NCBI GenBank assembly: GCA_037954235.1 | Contig: JBBMOA010000001.1 | Location: 2,717,001-2,781,000 of the forward strand | Direction of reading: 5' to 3' | Length of the DNA stretch: 64,000 nt | Source: Aulostomus chinensis | Lineage: Eukaryota > Chordata > Actinopteri > Syngnathiformes > Aulostomidae | In this document: piece after piece, positions 29,801 to 43,100 of the stretch | Numbering within the stretch: position 1 is the stretch's first letter | Layout of the letters: each line of letters begins with the position of its first letter | Translations under genes and position numbers: made by a program | Notes under the pieces: generated by a model | The model's database searches: none | What the model was told of the DNA's origin: nothing | What the model saw: only the letters and a program-made list of their open reading frames with translations

Positions 29801-32800
29801 AGAGTTGCTACTATACTCAAAATGATGCAACAGTGATGTAGTGAGAGTTGCTACGATCTTCAAAATGATGCTAAAGTGATGTAATGAGAGTTGCGACAAA
29901 CCTAAGAAGTGATGCTACAGTGATGTAGTGAGAGTTGCTACGAACCGCAAAATGATGCTCCAGTGATATAATGAGGGTTGCTATTTACCTAAGAAATGAT
30001 GCTACAGTGATGTGGTGAGAGTTGCTACGAATTTCAAAATGATTCTACAGTGATGTGGTGAGAGTTGCTACGAACCTCAAAATGATGCTACAGTGATGTA
30101 ATGAGGGTTGCTATTTACCGAAGAAATTATGCTACAGTGATGTGGTGAGAGTTGCTACGAACCTCAAAATGATGCTACAGTGATGTGGTGAGAGTTGCTA
30201 CGAACCGCAAAATGATACTACAGTGATATAATGAGGGTTTCTATATACCGAAGAAATGATGCTACAGTGATGTGGTGAGAGTTGCTACGAACCGCAAAAT
30301 GATGCTACAGTGATGTATTGAGGGTTGCTATTTACCTAAGAAATGATGCTACAGTGATGTGGTGAGAGTTGCTACGAACCTCAAAATGATGCTACAGTGA
30401 TGTAATGAGAGTTGCTACGAATCTCAAAATGATGCTAAAGTAATGTCGTGAGAGTTGCTACTATCCTCGAAATGATGCAACAGTGATGTAGTGAGAGTTG
30501 CTACGATTCTCAAAATGATGCTAAAGTGATGTAATGAGAGTTGCTAAAAAACCTAAAAAGTGATGCTACAGTGATGTGGTGAGAGTTGCTATTTACCTAA
30601 GAAATGATGCCACAGTGATGTGGTGAGAGTTGCTACGAACCTCAAAATGATGCTACAGTGATGTAGTGAGAGTTGCTACGAACCTAAGAAGTGATGCTAC
30701 AGTGATGTAATGAGAGTTGCTACTAATCTCAAAATCATGGTACAGTGATGTCGTGAGAGTTGCTACGAATCTCAAAATGATTCTAAAGTGATGTAATGAG
30801 AGTTGCTACAAACCTAAGAAGTGATGCTACAGTGATGTGGTGAGAGTTGATAGTAATTTCAAAATAATGCTAAAGCGGTGTAATGAGAATTGCTACTTCC
30901 CTAAGAAATGATGCTACAGTGATGTGGTGAGAGTTGCTACGATCCTCAAAATGATGCTACAGTGATGTGGTGAGAGTTGCTACGAACCTCAAAATGATGC
31001 TACAGTGATGTAATGAGGGTTGCTATTTACCTAAGAAATGATGCTACAGTGATGTGGTGAGAGTTGCGACGAACCTCAAAATGATGCTACAGTGATGTGG
31101 TGAGAGTTGTTACGAACCGCAAAATGATACTACAGTGATATAATGAGGGTTGCTATTTACCTAAGAAATGATGCTACAGTGATGTGGTGAGAGTTGCTAA
31201 GAAACTCAAAATGATGCTACAGTGATGTAATGAGGGTTGCTATTTACCTAAGAAATTATGCTACAGTGATGTGGTGAGAGTTGCTACGAATCTCAAAATG
31301 ATGCTACAGTGATGTGGTGAGAGTTGCTACGAACCGCAAAATGATGCTACAGAGATGTAATGAGGGTTGCTATTTACCTAAGAAATGATGCTACAGTGAT
31401 GTGGTGAGAGTTGCTCCGAACCTCAAAATGATGCTACAGTGATGTGGTGAGAGTTGCTACGAATCTCAAAATGATGCTAAAGTGATGTAATGAGAGTTGC
31501 TACAAACCGAAGAAGTGATGCTACAGTGATGTGGTGAGAGTTGATAGTAATTTCAAAATAATGCTAAAGCAGTGTAATGAGAGTTGCTACTTCCCTAAGA
31601 AATGAAGCGACAGTGATGTAGTGAGCGTTGCTACGAACCTCAAAATGATGCTACAGTGATGTATTGAGGGTTGCTATTTTCCTAAGAAATGATGCTACAG
31701 TGATGTGGTGAGAGTTGCTACGAACCTCAAAATGATGCTACAGTGATGTAATGAGAGTTGCTACGAATCTCAAAATGATGCTAAAGTAATGTCGTGAGAG
31801 TTGCTACTATCCTCGAAATGATGCAACAGTGATGTAGTGAGAGTTGCTACGATTCTCAAAATGATGCTAAAGTGATGTAATGAGAGTTGCTAAAAAACCT
31901 AAAAAGTGATGCTACAGTGATGTGGTGAGAGTTGCTATTTACCTAAGAAATGATGCCACAGTGATGTGGTGAGAGTTGCTACGAACCTCAAAATGATGCT
32001 ACAGTGATGTAGTGAGAGTTGCTACGAACCTAAGAAGTGATGCTACAGTGATGTAATGAGAGTTGCTACTAATCTCAAAATCATGGTACAGTGATGTCGT
32101 GAGAGTTGCTACGAATCTCAAAATGATTCTAAAGTGATGTAATGAGAGTTGCTACAAACCTAAGAAGTGATGCTACAGTGATGTGGTGAGAGTTGATAGT
32201 AATTTCAAAATAATGCTAAAGCGGTGTAATGAGAATTGCTACTTCCCTAAGAAATTATGCTACAGTGATGTGGTGAGAGTTGCTACGATCCTCAAAATGA
32301 TGCTACAGTGATGTGGTGAGAGTTGCTACGAACCTCAAAATGATGCTACAGTGATGTAATGAGGGTTGCTATTTACCTAAGAAATGATGCTACAGTGATG
32401 TGGTGAGAGTTGCGACGAACCTCAAAATGATGCTACAGTGATGTGGTGAGAGTTGTTACGAACCGCAAAATGATACTACAGTGATATAATGAGGGTTGCT
32501 ATTTACCTAAGAAATGATCCTACAGTGATGTGGTGAGAGTTGCTAAGAAACTCAAAATGATGCTACAGTGATGTAATGAGGGTTGCTATTTACCGAAGAA
32601 ATTATGCTACAGTGATGTGGTGAGAGTTGCTACGAATCTCAAAATGATGCTACAGTGATGTGGTGAGAGTTGCTACGAACCGCAAAATGATGCTACAGAG
32701 ATGTAATGAGGGTTGCTATTTACCTAAGAAATGATGCTACAGTGATGTGGTGAGAGTTGCTCCGAACCTCAAAATGATGCTACAGTGATGTGGTGAGAGT

Positions 32801-35800
32801 TGCTACGAATCTCAAAATGATGCTAAAGTGATGTAATGAGAGTTGCTACAAACCGAAGAAGTGATGCTACAGTGATGTGGTGAGAGTTGATAGTAATTTC
32901 AAAATAATGCTAAAGCAGTGTAATGAGAGTTGCTACTTCCCTAAGAAATGAAGCGACAGTGATGTAGTGAGCGTTGCTACGAACCTCAAAATGATGCTAC
33001 AGTGATGTATTGAGGGTTGCTATTTTCCTAAGAAATGATGCTACAGTGATGTGGTGAGAGTTGCTACGAACCTCAAAATGATGCTACAGTGATGTAATGA
33101 GAGTTGCTACGAATCTCAAAATGATGCTAAAGTAATGTCGTGAGAGTTGCTACTATACTCAAAATGATGCAACAGTGATGTAGTGAGAGTTGCTACGATC
33201 TTCAAAATGATGCTAAAGTGATGTAATGAGAGTTGCGACAAACCTAAGAAGTGATGCTACAGTGATGTAGTGAGAGTTGCTACGAATTTCAAAATGATGC
33301 TACAGTGATATAATGAGAGTTGCTACAAACCTAAGAAATGATGCGACAGTGATGTGGTGAGAGTTGCTACGAACCTCAAAATGATGCTACAGTGATGTGG
33401 TGAGAGTTGCTACGAATCTCAAAATGATGCCACAGTGATGTAGTGAGAGTTGCTACGAACCTCAAAATGATGCGACAGTGATGTGGTGAGAGTTGCTACG
33501 AATCTCAAAATGATGCGACAGTGATGTAGTGAGAGTTGCTACGAACCTAAGAAGTGATGCTACAGTGATGTAATGAGAGTTGCTACTAATCTCAAAATCA
33601 TGCAACAGTAATGTCGTGAGAGTTGCTACGAATCTCAAAATGATGCTAAAGTGATGTAATGAGAGTTGCTACAAACCGAAGAAGTGATGCTACAGTGATG
33701 TGGTGAGAGTTGATAGTAATTTCAAAATAATGCTAAAGCGGTGTAATGAGAGTTGCTACTTCCCCAAGAAATGATGCTACAATGATGTAGTGAGAGTTGC
33801 TACGAACCGCAAAATGATGCTACAGTGATGTAATGAGGGTTGCTATTTACCAAAGAAATGATGCCACAGTGATGTGGTGAGAGTTGCTACGAACCTCAAA
33901 ATGATGCTACAGTGATGTAGTGAGAGTTGCTACGAACCTAAGAAGTGATGCTACAGTGATGTAATGAGAGTTGATAGTAATTTCAAAATAATGCTACAGT
34001 TGCAACTTCCCTAAGAAATGATGCTACAGTGATGTGGTGAGAGTTGCTACGAACCTCAAAATGATGCTACAGTGATGTAATGAGGGTTGCTATTTACCTA
34101 AGAAATGATGCTACAGTGATGTGGTGAGAGTTGCTACGAACCTCAAAATGATGCTACAGTGATGTGGTGAGAGTTGATACGAACCGCAAAATGATACTAC
34201 AGTGATATAATGAGGGTTGCTATTTACCTAAGAAATGATGCTGCAGTGATGTGGTGAGAGTTGCTACGAAACTCAAAATGATGCTACAGTGATGTAATGA
34301 GGGTTGCTATTTACCAAAGAAATGATGCTACAGTGATGTGGTGAGAGTTGCTACGAATCTCAAAATGATGCTACAGTGATGTGGTGAGAGTTGCTACGAA
34401 CCGCAAAATGATGCTACAGTGATGTAATGAGGGTTGCTATTTACCTAAGAAATGATGCTACAGTGATGTGGTGAGAGTTGCTACGAACCTCAAAATGATG
34501 CTACAGTGATGTAATGAGGGTTGCTATTTACCTAAGAAATGATGCCACAGTGATGTGGTGAGAGTTGCTCTGAACCTCAAAATGATGCTACAGTGATGTA
34601 ATGAGAGTTGCTACGAATCTCAAAACGATGCTAAAGTAATGTCGTGAGAGTTGCTACTATCCTCAAAATGATGCTAAAGTGATGTAATGAGAGTTGCTAC
34701 AAACCTAAGAAGTGATGCTACAGTGATGTGGTGAGAGTTGCTACGAACCTCAAAATGATGCGACAGTGATGTGGTGAGAGTTGCTACGAATCTCAAAATG
34801 ATGCGACAGTGATGTAGTGAGAGTTGCTACGAACCTAAGAAGTGATGCTACAGTGATGTTATGAGAGTTGCTACTAATCTCAAAATCATGCTACAGTAAT
34901 GTCGTGAGAGTTGCTACGAATCTCAAAATGATGCGACAGTGATGTAGTGAGAGTTGCTACGAACCTAAGAAGTGATGCTACAGTGATGTAATGAGAGTTG
35001 CTACTAATCTCAAAATCATGCAACAGTAATGTCGTGAGAGTTGCTACGAATCTCAAAATGATGCTAAAGTAATGTAATGAGAGTTGCTACAAACCGAAGA
35101 AGTGATGCTACAGTGATGTGGTGAGAGTTGATAGTAATTTCAAAATAATGCTAAAGCAGTGGAATGAGAGTTGCTACTTCCCTAAGAAATGATGCGACAG
35201 TGATGTCGTGAGCGTTGCTACGAACCTCAAAATGATGCTACAGTGATGTAATGAGGGTTGCTATTTACCTAAGAAATGATGCTACAGTGATGTGGTGAGA
35301 GTTGCTACGAACCTCAAAATGATGCTACAGTGATGTAATGAGAGTTGCTACGAATCTCAAAATGATGCTAAAGTAAGGTCGTGAGAGTTGCTACTATCCT
35401 CAAAATGATGCAACAGTGATGTGGTGAGAGTTGCTACGATCTTCAAAATGATGCTCAAGTGATGTAATGAGAGTTGCGACAAACCTAAGAAGTGATGCTA
35501 CAGTGATGTAGTGAGAGTTGCTACGAACCGCAAAATGATGCTCCAGTGATATAATGAGGGTTGCTATTTACCTAAGAAATGATGCTACAATGATGTGGTG
35601 AGAGTTGCTACGAATTTCAAAATGATGCTACAATGATATAATGAGAGTTGCTACAAACCTAAGAAATGATGCGACAGTGATGTGGTGAGAGTTGCAACGA
35701 ACCTCAAAATGATGCTACAGTGATGTAGTGAGAGTTGCTACGAACCTAAGAAGTGATGCTACAGTGATGTCATGAGAGTTGCTACTCATCTCAAAATCAT

Positions 35801-38800
35801 GGTACAGTAATGTCGTGAGAGTTGCTACGAACCTCAAAATGATGCTACATTGATGTCGTGAGAGTTGCTACGAACGTAAGAAATGATGCTACAGTGATGT
35901 ACTGAGAGTTGCTACAAATGTCCAAATGATGCTAGAGTGATGTAATGAGAGTTGCTACTTACCTAAGAAATAATGCGACAGTGATGTAATGAGAGTTGCT
36001 ACGAATCTCAAAATGATGCTACAGTAATGTCGAGAGAGTTGCGACTATCCTCAAAATGATGCGACAGTGATGTAGTGAGATTTGCTACGATCCTTAAAAT
36101 GAGGTGGCAGTGATGTGGTGAGAGTTGATACTAATCTCAAAATGATGCTGACAGTGATGTGGTGAGAATTGATAGTAATTTCAAAATCACGCTAAAGTGA
36201 TGTAATGAGAGTTGCAACTTTCCGACGAATTGATGCTACAGTGATGTGGTGAGAGGTGCGACGAACATCAAAATCATGCTACAGTGATGTAGTGAGAGTT
36301 GCTACGAATCTCAAAATGATGCTACAGTAATGTCGTGAGAGTTGCGACTATCCTCAAAATGATGCAACAGTGATGTAGTGAGAGTTGCTACAATCCTCAA
36401 AATGATGCGATAGTGATGTGGTGAGAGGTGCTACGATCCTTAAAATGAGGTCGCAGTGATGTAGTGAGAGTTGATACTAATCTCAAAATGATGCTGACAG
36501 TGATGTAGTGAGAGTTGCGACAAACCTAAGAAGTGATGCTACAGTGATGTAGTGAGAGTTGCTACGAACCGCAAAATGATGCTCCAGTGATATAATGAGG
36601 GTTGCTACAAACCTAAGAAATGATGCGACAGTGATGTGGTGAGAGTTGCTACGAATTTCAAAATGATTCTACAGTGATATAATGAGAGTTGCTACAAACC
36701 TAAGAAATGATGCGACAGTGATGTGGTGAGAGTTGCTACGAACCTCAAAATGATGCTACAGTGATGTGGTGAGAGTTGCTACGAATCTCAAAATGATGCC
36801 ACAGTGATGTAGTGAGAGTTGCTACGAACCTCAAAATGATGCGACAGTGATGTGGTGAGAGTTGCTACGAATCTCAAAATGATGCGACAGTGATGTAGTG
36901 AGAGTTGCTACAAACCTAAGAAGTGATGCTACAGTGATGTAATGAGAGTTGCTACTAATCTCAAAATCATTCTACAGTAATGTCGTGAGAGTTGCTACGA
37001 ATCTCAAAATGATGCTAAAGTGATGTAATGAGAGTTGCTACAAACCGAAGAAGTGATGCTACAGTGATGTGGTGAGAGTTGGTAGTAATTTCAAAATAAT
37101 GCTAAAGCGGTGTAATGAGAGTTGCTACTTCCCTAAGAAATGATGCTACAATGATGTAGTGAGAGTTGCAACGAACCGCAAAATGATGCTACAGTGATGT
37201 GGTGAGAGTTGCTACGAACCTCAAAACGATGCTACAGTGATGTAATGAGGGTTGCTATTTACCGAAGAAATTATGCTACAGTGATGTGGTGAGAGTTGCT
37301 ACGAACCTCAAAATGATGCTACAGTGATGTGGTGAGAGTTGCTACGAACCGCAAAATGATACTACAGTGATATAATGAGGGTTTCTATATACCGAAGAAA
37401 TGATGCTACAGTGATGTGGTGAGAGTTGCTACGAACCGCAAAATGATGCTACAGTGATGTAATGAGAGTTGCTAAAAAACCTAAAAAGTGATGCTACAGT
37501 GATGTGGTGAGAGTTGCTATTTACCTAAGAAATGATGCCACAGTGATGTGGTGAGAGTTGCTACTTCCCTAAGAAATGATGCGACAGTGATGTCGTGAGC
37601 GTTGCTACGAACCTCAAAATGATGCTACAGTGATGTAATGAGGGTTGCTATTTACCTAAGAAATGATGCTACAGTGATGTGGTGAGAGTTGCTACGAACC
37701 TCAAAATGATGCTACAGTGATGTAATGAGAGTTGCTACGAATCTCAAAATGATGCTAAAGTAAGGTCGTGAGAGTTGCTACTATCCTCAAAATGATGCAA
37801 CAGTGATGTGGTGAGAGTTGCTACGATCTTCAAAATGATGCTCAAGTGATGTAATGAGAGTTGCGACAAACCTAAGAAGTGATGCTACAGTGATGTAGTG
37901 AGAGTTGCTACGAACCGCAAAATGATGCTCCAGTGATATAATGAGGGTTGCTATTTACCTAAGAAATGATGCTACAGTGATGTGGTGAGAGTTGCTACGA
38001 ATTTCAAAATGATGCTACAATGATATAATGAGAGTTGCTACAAACCTAAGAAATGATGCGACAGTGATGTGGTGAGAGTTGCAACGAACCTCAAAATGAT
38101 GCTACAGTGATGTGGTGAGAGTTGCTACGAATCTCAAAATGATGCCACAGTGATGTAGTGAGAGTTGCTACGAACCTCAAAATGATGCGACAGTGATGTG
38201 GTGAGAGTTGCTACGAATCTCAAAATGATGCGACAGTGATGTAGTGAGAGTAGCTACGAACCTAAGAAGTGATGCTACAGTGATGTAATGAGAGTTGCTA
38301 CGAATCTCAAAATGATGCTAAAGTAAGGTCGTGAGAGTTGCTACTATCCTCAAAATGATGCAACAGTGATGTGGTGAGAGTTGCTACGATCTTCAAAATG
38401 ATGCTCAAGTGATGTAATGAGAGTTGCGACAAACCTAAGAAGTGATGCTACAGTGATGTAGTGAGAGTTGCTACGAACCGCAAAATGATGCTCCAGTGAT
38501 ATAATGAGGGTTGCTATTTACCTAAGAAATGATGCTACAGTGATGTGGTGAGAGTTGCTACGAATTTCAAAATGATGCTACAATGATATAATGAGAGTTG
38601 CTACAAACCTAAGAAATGATGCGACAGTGATGTGGTGAGAGTTGCAACGAACCTCAAAATGATGCTACAGTGATGTGGTGAGAGTTGCTACGAATCTCAA
38701 AATGATGCCACAGTGATGTAGTGAGAGTTGCTACGAACCTCAAAATGATGCGACAGTGATGTGGTGAGAGTTGCTACGAATCTCAAAATGATGCGACAGT

Positions 38801-40124
38801 GATGTAGTGAGAGTAGCTACGAACCTAAGAAGTGATGCTAAAGTGATGTAATGAGAGTTGCTACTAATCTCAAAATCATGCTACAGTAATGTCGTGAGTG
38901 TTGCTACGAATCTCAAAATGATGCTAAAGTGATGTAATGAGAGTTGCTACAAACCGAAGAAGTGATGCTACAGTGATGTGGTGAGAGTTGATAGTAATTT
39001 CAAAATAATGCTAAAGCGGTGTAATGAGAGTTGCTACTTCCCCAAGAAATGATGCTACAATGATGTAGTGAGAGTTGCTACGAACCGCAAAATGATGCTA
39101 CAGTGATAAAATGAGGGTTGCTATTTACCTAAGAAATGATGCCACAGTGATGTGGTGAGAGTTGCTACGAACCTCAAAATGATGCTACAGTGATGTAATG
39201 AGAGTTGCTACAAACCTAAGAAGTGATGCTACAGTGATGTGGTGAGAGTTGATAGTAATTTCAAAATAATGCTACAGTTGCAACTTCCCTAAGAAATGAT
39301 GCTACAGTGATGTTATGAGAGTTGCTACTAATCTCAAAATCATGCTACAGTAATGTCGTGAGAGTTGCTACGAATCTCAAAATGATGCTAAAGTGATGTA
39401 ATGAGAGTTGCTACAAACCTAAGAAGTGATGCTACAGTGATGTGGTGAGAGTTGATAGTAATTTCAAAATAATGCTAAAGCGGTGTAATGAGAGTTGCTA
39501 CTTCCCTAAGAAATGATGCTACAATGATGTAGTGAGAGTTGCTACGAACCTCAAAATGATGCAACAGTGATGTAATGAGGGTTGCTATTTACCTAAGAAA
39601 TGATGCTACAGTGATGTGGTGAGAGTTGCTACGAATCTCAAAATGATGCGACAGTGATGTCGTGAGAGTTGCTCCGATCCTCAAAATGATGCTAAAGTGA
39701 TGTAATGAGAGTTGCGACAAACCTAAGAAGTGATGCTACAGTGATGTAGTGAGAGTTGATAGTAATTTCAAAATAATGCTAAAGCGGTGAAACGAGAGTT
39801 GCTACTTCCCTAAGAAATGATGCGACAGTGATGTGGTGAGAGTTGCTCTAACCTCAAAATAATGGTACAGTGATGTAATGAGGGTTGCTATTTATCTCAG
39901 AAATGATGCCACAGTGATGTGGTGAGAGTTGCTACGAACCTCAAAATGATGCTACAGTGATGTGGTGAGAGTTGCTACGAATCTCAAAATGATGCTACAG
40001 TGATGTAATGAGGGTTGCTATTTACCTAAGAAATGATGCTACAGTGATGTGGTGAGAGTTGCTACGAACCTCAAAATGATGCTACAGTGATGTAATGAGG
40101 GTTGCTATTTACCTAAGAAGTGAT
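20881..40124 (+). repeat. Satellite array, inner zone with 2.4-10 kb higher-order repeats
   Basis: The common monomer starts GTTGCTACGAACCTC, has the centre AAAATGATGCTACAG and ends TGATGTGGTGAGA (43 bp). A 44 bp sister type has CTATTTACCTAAGAAATG, and another begins GTTGATAGTAATTTC and ends GCGGTGTAATGAGA. Blocks of such types recur: 21421 with 25787 (4,366 bp) and 28217 (2,430 bp further); about 22926-25450 with about 33150-35560 (offset 10.1-10.2 kb, with small internal deletions and insertions). No other DNA interrupts the zone. Confidence 0.95.
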
Positions 40125-43100
40125 GCTACAGTGATGTGGTGAGAGTTGATAGTAATTTCAAAATAATGCTAAAGCAGTGGAATGAGAGTTGCTACTTCCC
40201 TAAGAAATGATGCGACAGTGATGTCGTGAGCGTTGCTACGAACCTCAAAATGATGCGACAGTGATGTAATGAGGGTTGCTATTTACCTAAGAAATGATGC
40301 TACAGTGATGTGGTGAGAGTTGCTACGAACCTCAAAATGATGCTACAGTGATGTAATGAGAGTTGCTACGAATCTCAAAATGATGCTAAAGTAAGGTTGT
40401 GAGAGTTGCTACTATCCTCAAAATGATGCAACAGTGATGTGGTGAGAGTTGCTACGATCTTCAAAATGATGCTACAGTGATGTAGTGAGAGTTGCTACGA
40501 ACCGCAAAATGATACTACAGTGATATAATGAGGGTTGCTATTTACCGAAGAAATGATGCGACAGTGATGTGGTGAGAGTTGCTACGAACCGCAAAATGAT
40601 GCTACAGTGATATAATGAGGGTTGCTATTTACCTAAGAAATGATGCTACAGTGATGTGGTGAGAGTTGCTACGAACCTCAAAATGATGCTACAGTGATGT
40701 GGTGAGAGTTGTTACGAACCGCAAAATGATACTACAGTGATATAATGAGGGTTGCTATTTACCAAAGAAATGATGCTACAGTGATGTGGTGAGAGTTGCT
40801 ACGAAACTCAAAATGATGCTACAGTGATGTAATGAGGGTTGCTATTTACCTAAGAAATGATGCTACAGTGATGTGGTGAGAGTTGTTACGAATCTCAAAA
40901 TGATGCTACAGTGATGTGGTGAGAATTGCTACGAACCACAAAATGATGCTACAGTGATGTAATGAGGGTTGCTATTTACCTAAGAAATGATGCTACAGTG
41001 ATGTGGTGAGAGTTGCTACGAACCTCAAAATGATGCTACAGTGATGAAATGAGGGTTGCTATTTACCTAAGAAATGATGCCACAGTGATGTGGTGAGAGT
41101 TTCTACGAACCTCAAAATGATGCTACAGTGATGTGGTGAGAGTTGCTACGAATCTCAAAATGATGCGACAGTGATGTCGTGAGAGTTGCTACGATCCTCA
41201 AAATGATGCTAAAGTGATGTAATGAGAGTTGCGACAAACCTAAGAAGTGATGCTACAGTGATGTAGTGAGAGTTGATAGTAATTTCAAAATAATGCTAAA
41301 GCGGTGTAATGAGAGTTGCTACTTCCCTAAGAAATGATGCGACAGTGATGTGGTGAGAGTTGCTCTAACCTCAAAATGATGGTACAGTGATGTAATGAGG
41401 GTTGCTATTTATCTAAGAAATGATGCCACAGTGATGTGGTGAGAGTTGCTACGAACCTCAAAATGATGCTACAGTGATGTGGTGAGAGTTGCTACGAATC
41501 TCAAAATGATGCTACAGTGATGTAATGAGGGTTGCTATTTACCTAAGAAATGATGCTACAGTGATGTGGTGAGAGTTGCTACGAACCTCAAAATGATGCT
41601 ACAGTGATGTAGTGAGAGTTGCTACTATCCTCAAAATGATGCAACAGTGATGTAGTGAGAGTTGCTACGATCTTCAAAATGATGCTAAAGTGATGTAATG
41701 AGAGTTGCGACAAACCTAAGAAGTGATGCTACAGTGATATAGTGAGAGTTGCTACGAACCGCAAAATCATGCTCCAGTGATATAATGAGGGTTGCTATTT
41801 ACCTAAGAAATGATGCTGCAGTGATGTGGTGAGAGTTGCTTCGAATTTCAAAATGATGCTACAGTGATATAATGAGAGTTGCTACAAACCTAAGAAATGA
41901 TGCGACAGTGATGTGGTGAGAGTTGCTACGAACCTCAAAATGATGCTACAGTGATGTGGTGAGAGTTGCTACGAATCTCAAAATGATGCCACAGTGTTGT
42001 AGTGAGAGTTGCTACGAACCTCAAAATGATGCGACAGTGATGTGGTGAGAGTTGCTACGAATCTCAAAATGATGCGACAGTGATGTAGTGAGAGTTGCTA
42101 CGAACCTAAGAAGTGATGCTACAGTGATGTAATGAGAGTTGCTACTAATCTCAAAATCATGCTACAGTAATGTCGTGAGAGTTGCTACGAATCTCAAAAT
42201 GATGCTAAAGTGATGTAATGAGAGTTGCTACAAACCGAAGAAGTGATGCTACAGTGATGTGGTGAGAGTTGATAGTAATTTCAAAATAATGCTAAAGCAG
42301 TGGAATGAGAGTTGCTACTTCCCTAAGAAATGATGCGACAGTGATGTCGTGAGCGTTGCTACGAACCTCAAAATGATGCTACAGTGATGTAATGAGGGTT
42401 GCTATTTACCTAAGAAATGATGCTACAGTGATGTGGTGAGAGTTGCTACGAACCTCAAAATGATGCTACAGTGATGTAATGAGAGTTGCTACGAATCTCA
42501 AAATGATGCTAAAGTAAGGTCGTGAGAGTTGCTACTATCCTCAAAATGATGCAACAGTGATGTGGTGAGAGTTGCTACGATCTTCAAAATGATGCTACAG
42601 TGATGTAGTGAGAGTTGCTACGAACCGCAAAATGATGCTACAGTGATGTGGTGAGAGTTGCTACGAACCTCAAAATGATGCAACAGTGATGTAATGAGGG
42701 TTGCTATTTACCTAAGAAATGATGCTACAGTGATGTAGTGAGAGTTGATAGTAATTTCAAAATAATGCTAAAGCGGTGTAATGAGAGTTGCTACTTCCCT
42801 AAGAAATGATGCGACAGTGATGTGGTGAGAGTTGCTCTAACCTCAAAATAATGGTACAGTGATGTAATGAGGGTTGCTATTTATCTCAGAAATGATGCCA
42901 CAGTGATGTGGTGAGAGTTGCTACTATCCTCAAAATGATGCTAAAGTGATGTAATGAGAGTTGCTACAAACCTAAGAAGTGATGCTACAGTGATGTGGTG
43001 AGAGTTGCTACGAACCTCAAAATGATGCGACAGTAATGTCGTGAGAGTTGCTACGAATCTCAAAATGATGCTAAAGTGATGTAATGAGAGTTGCTAAAAA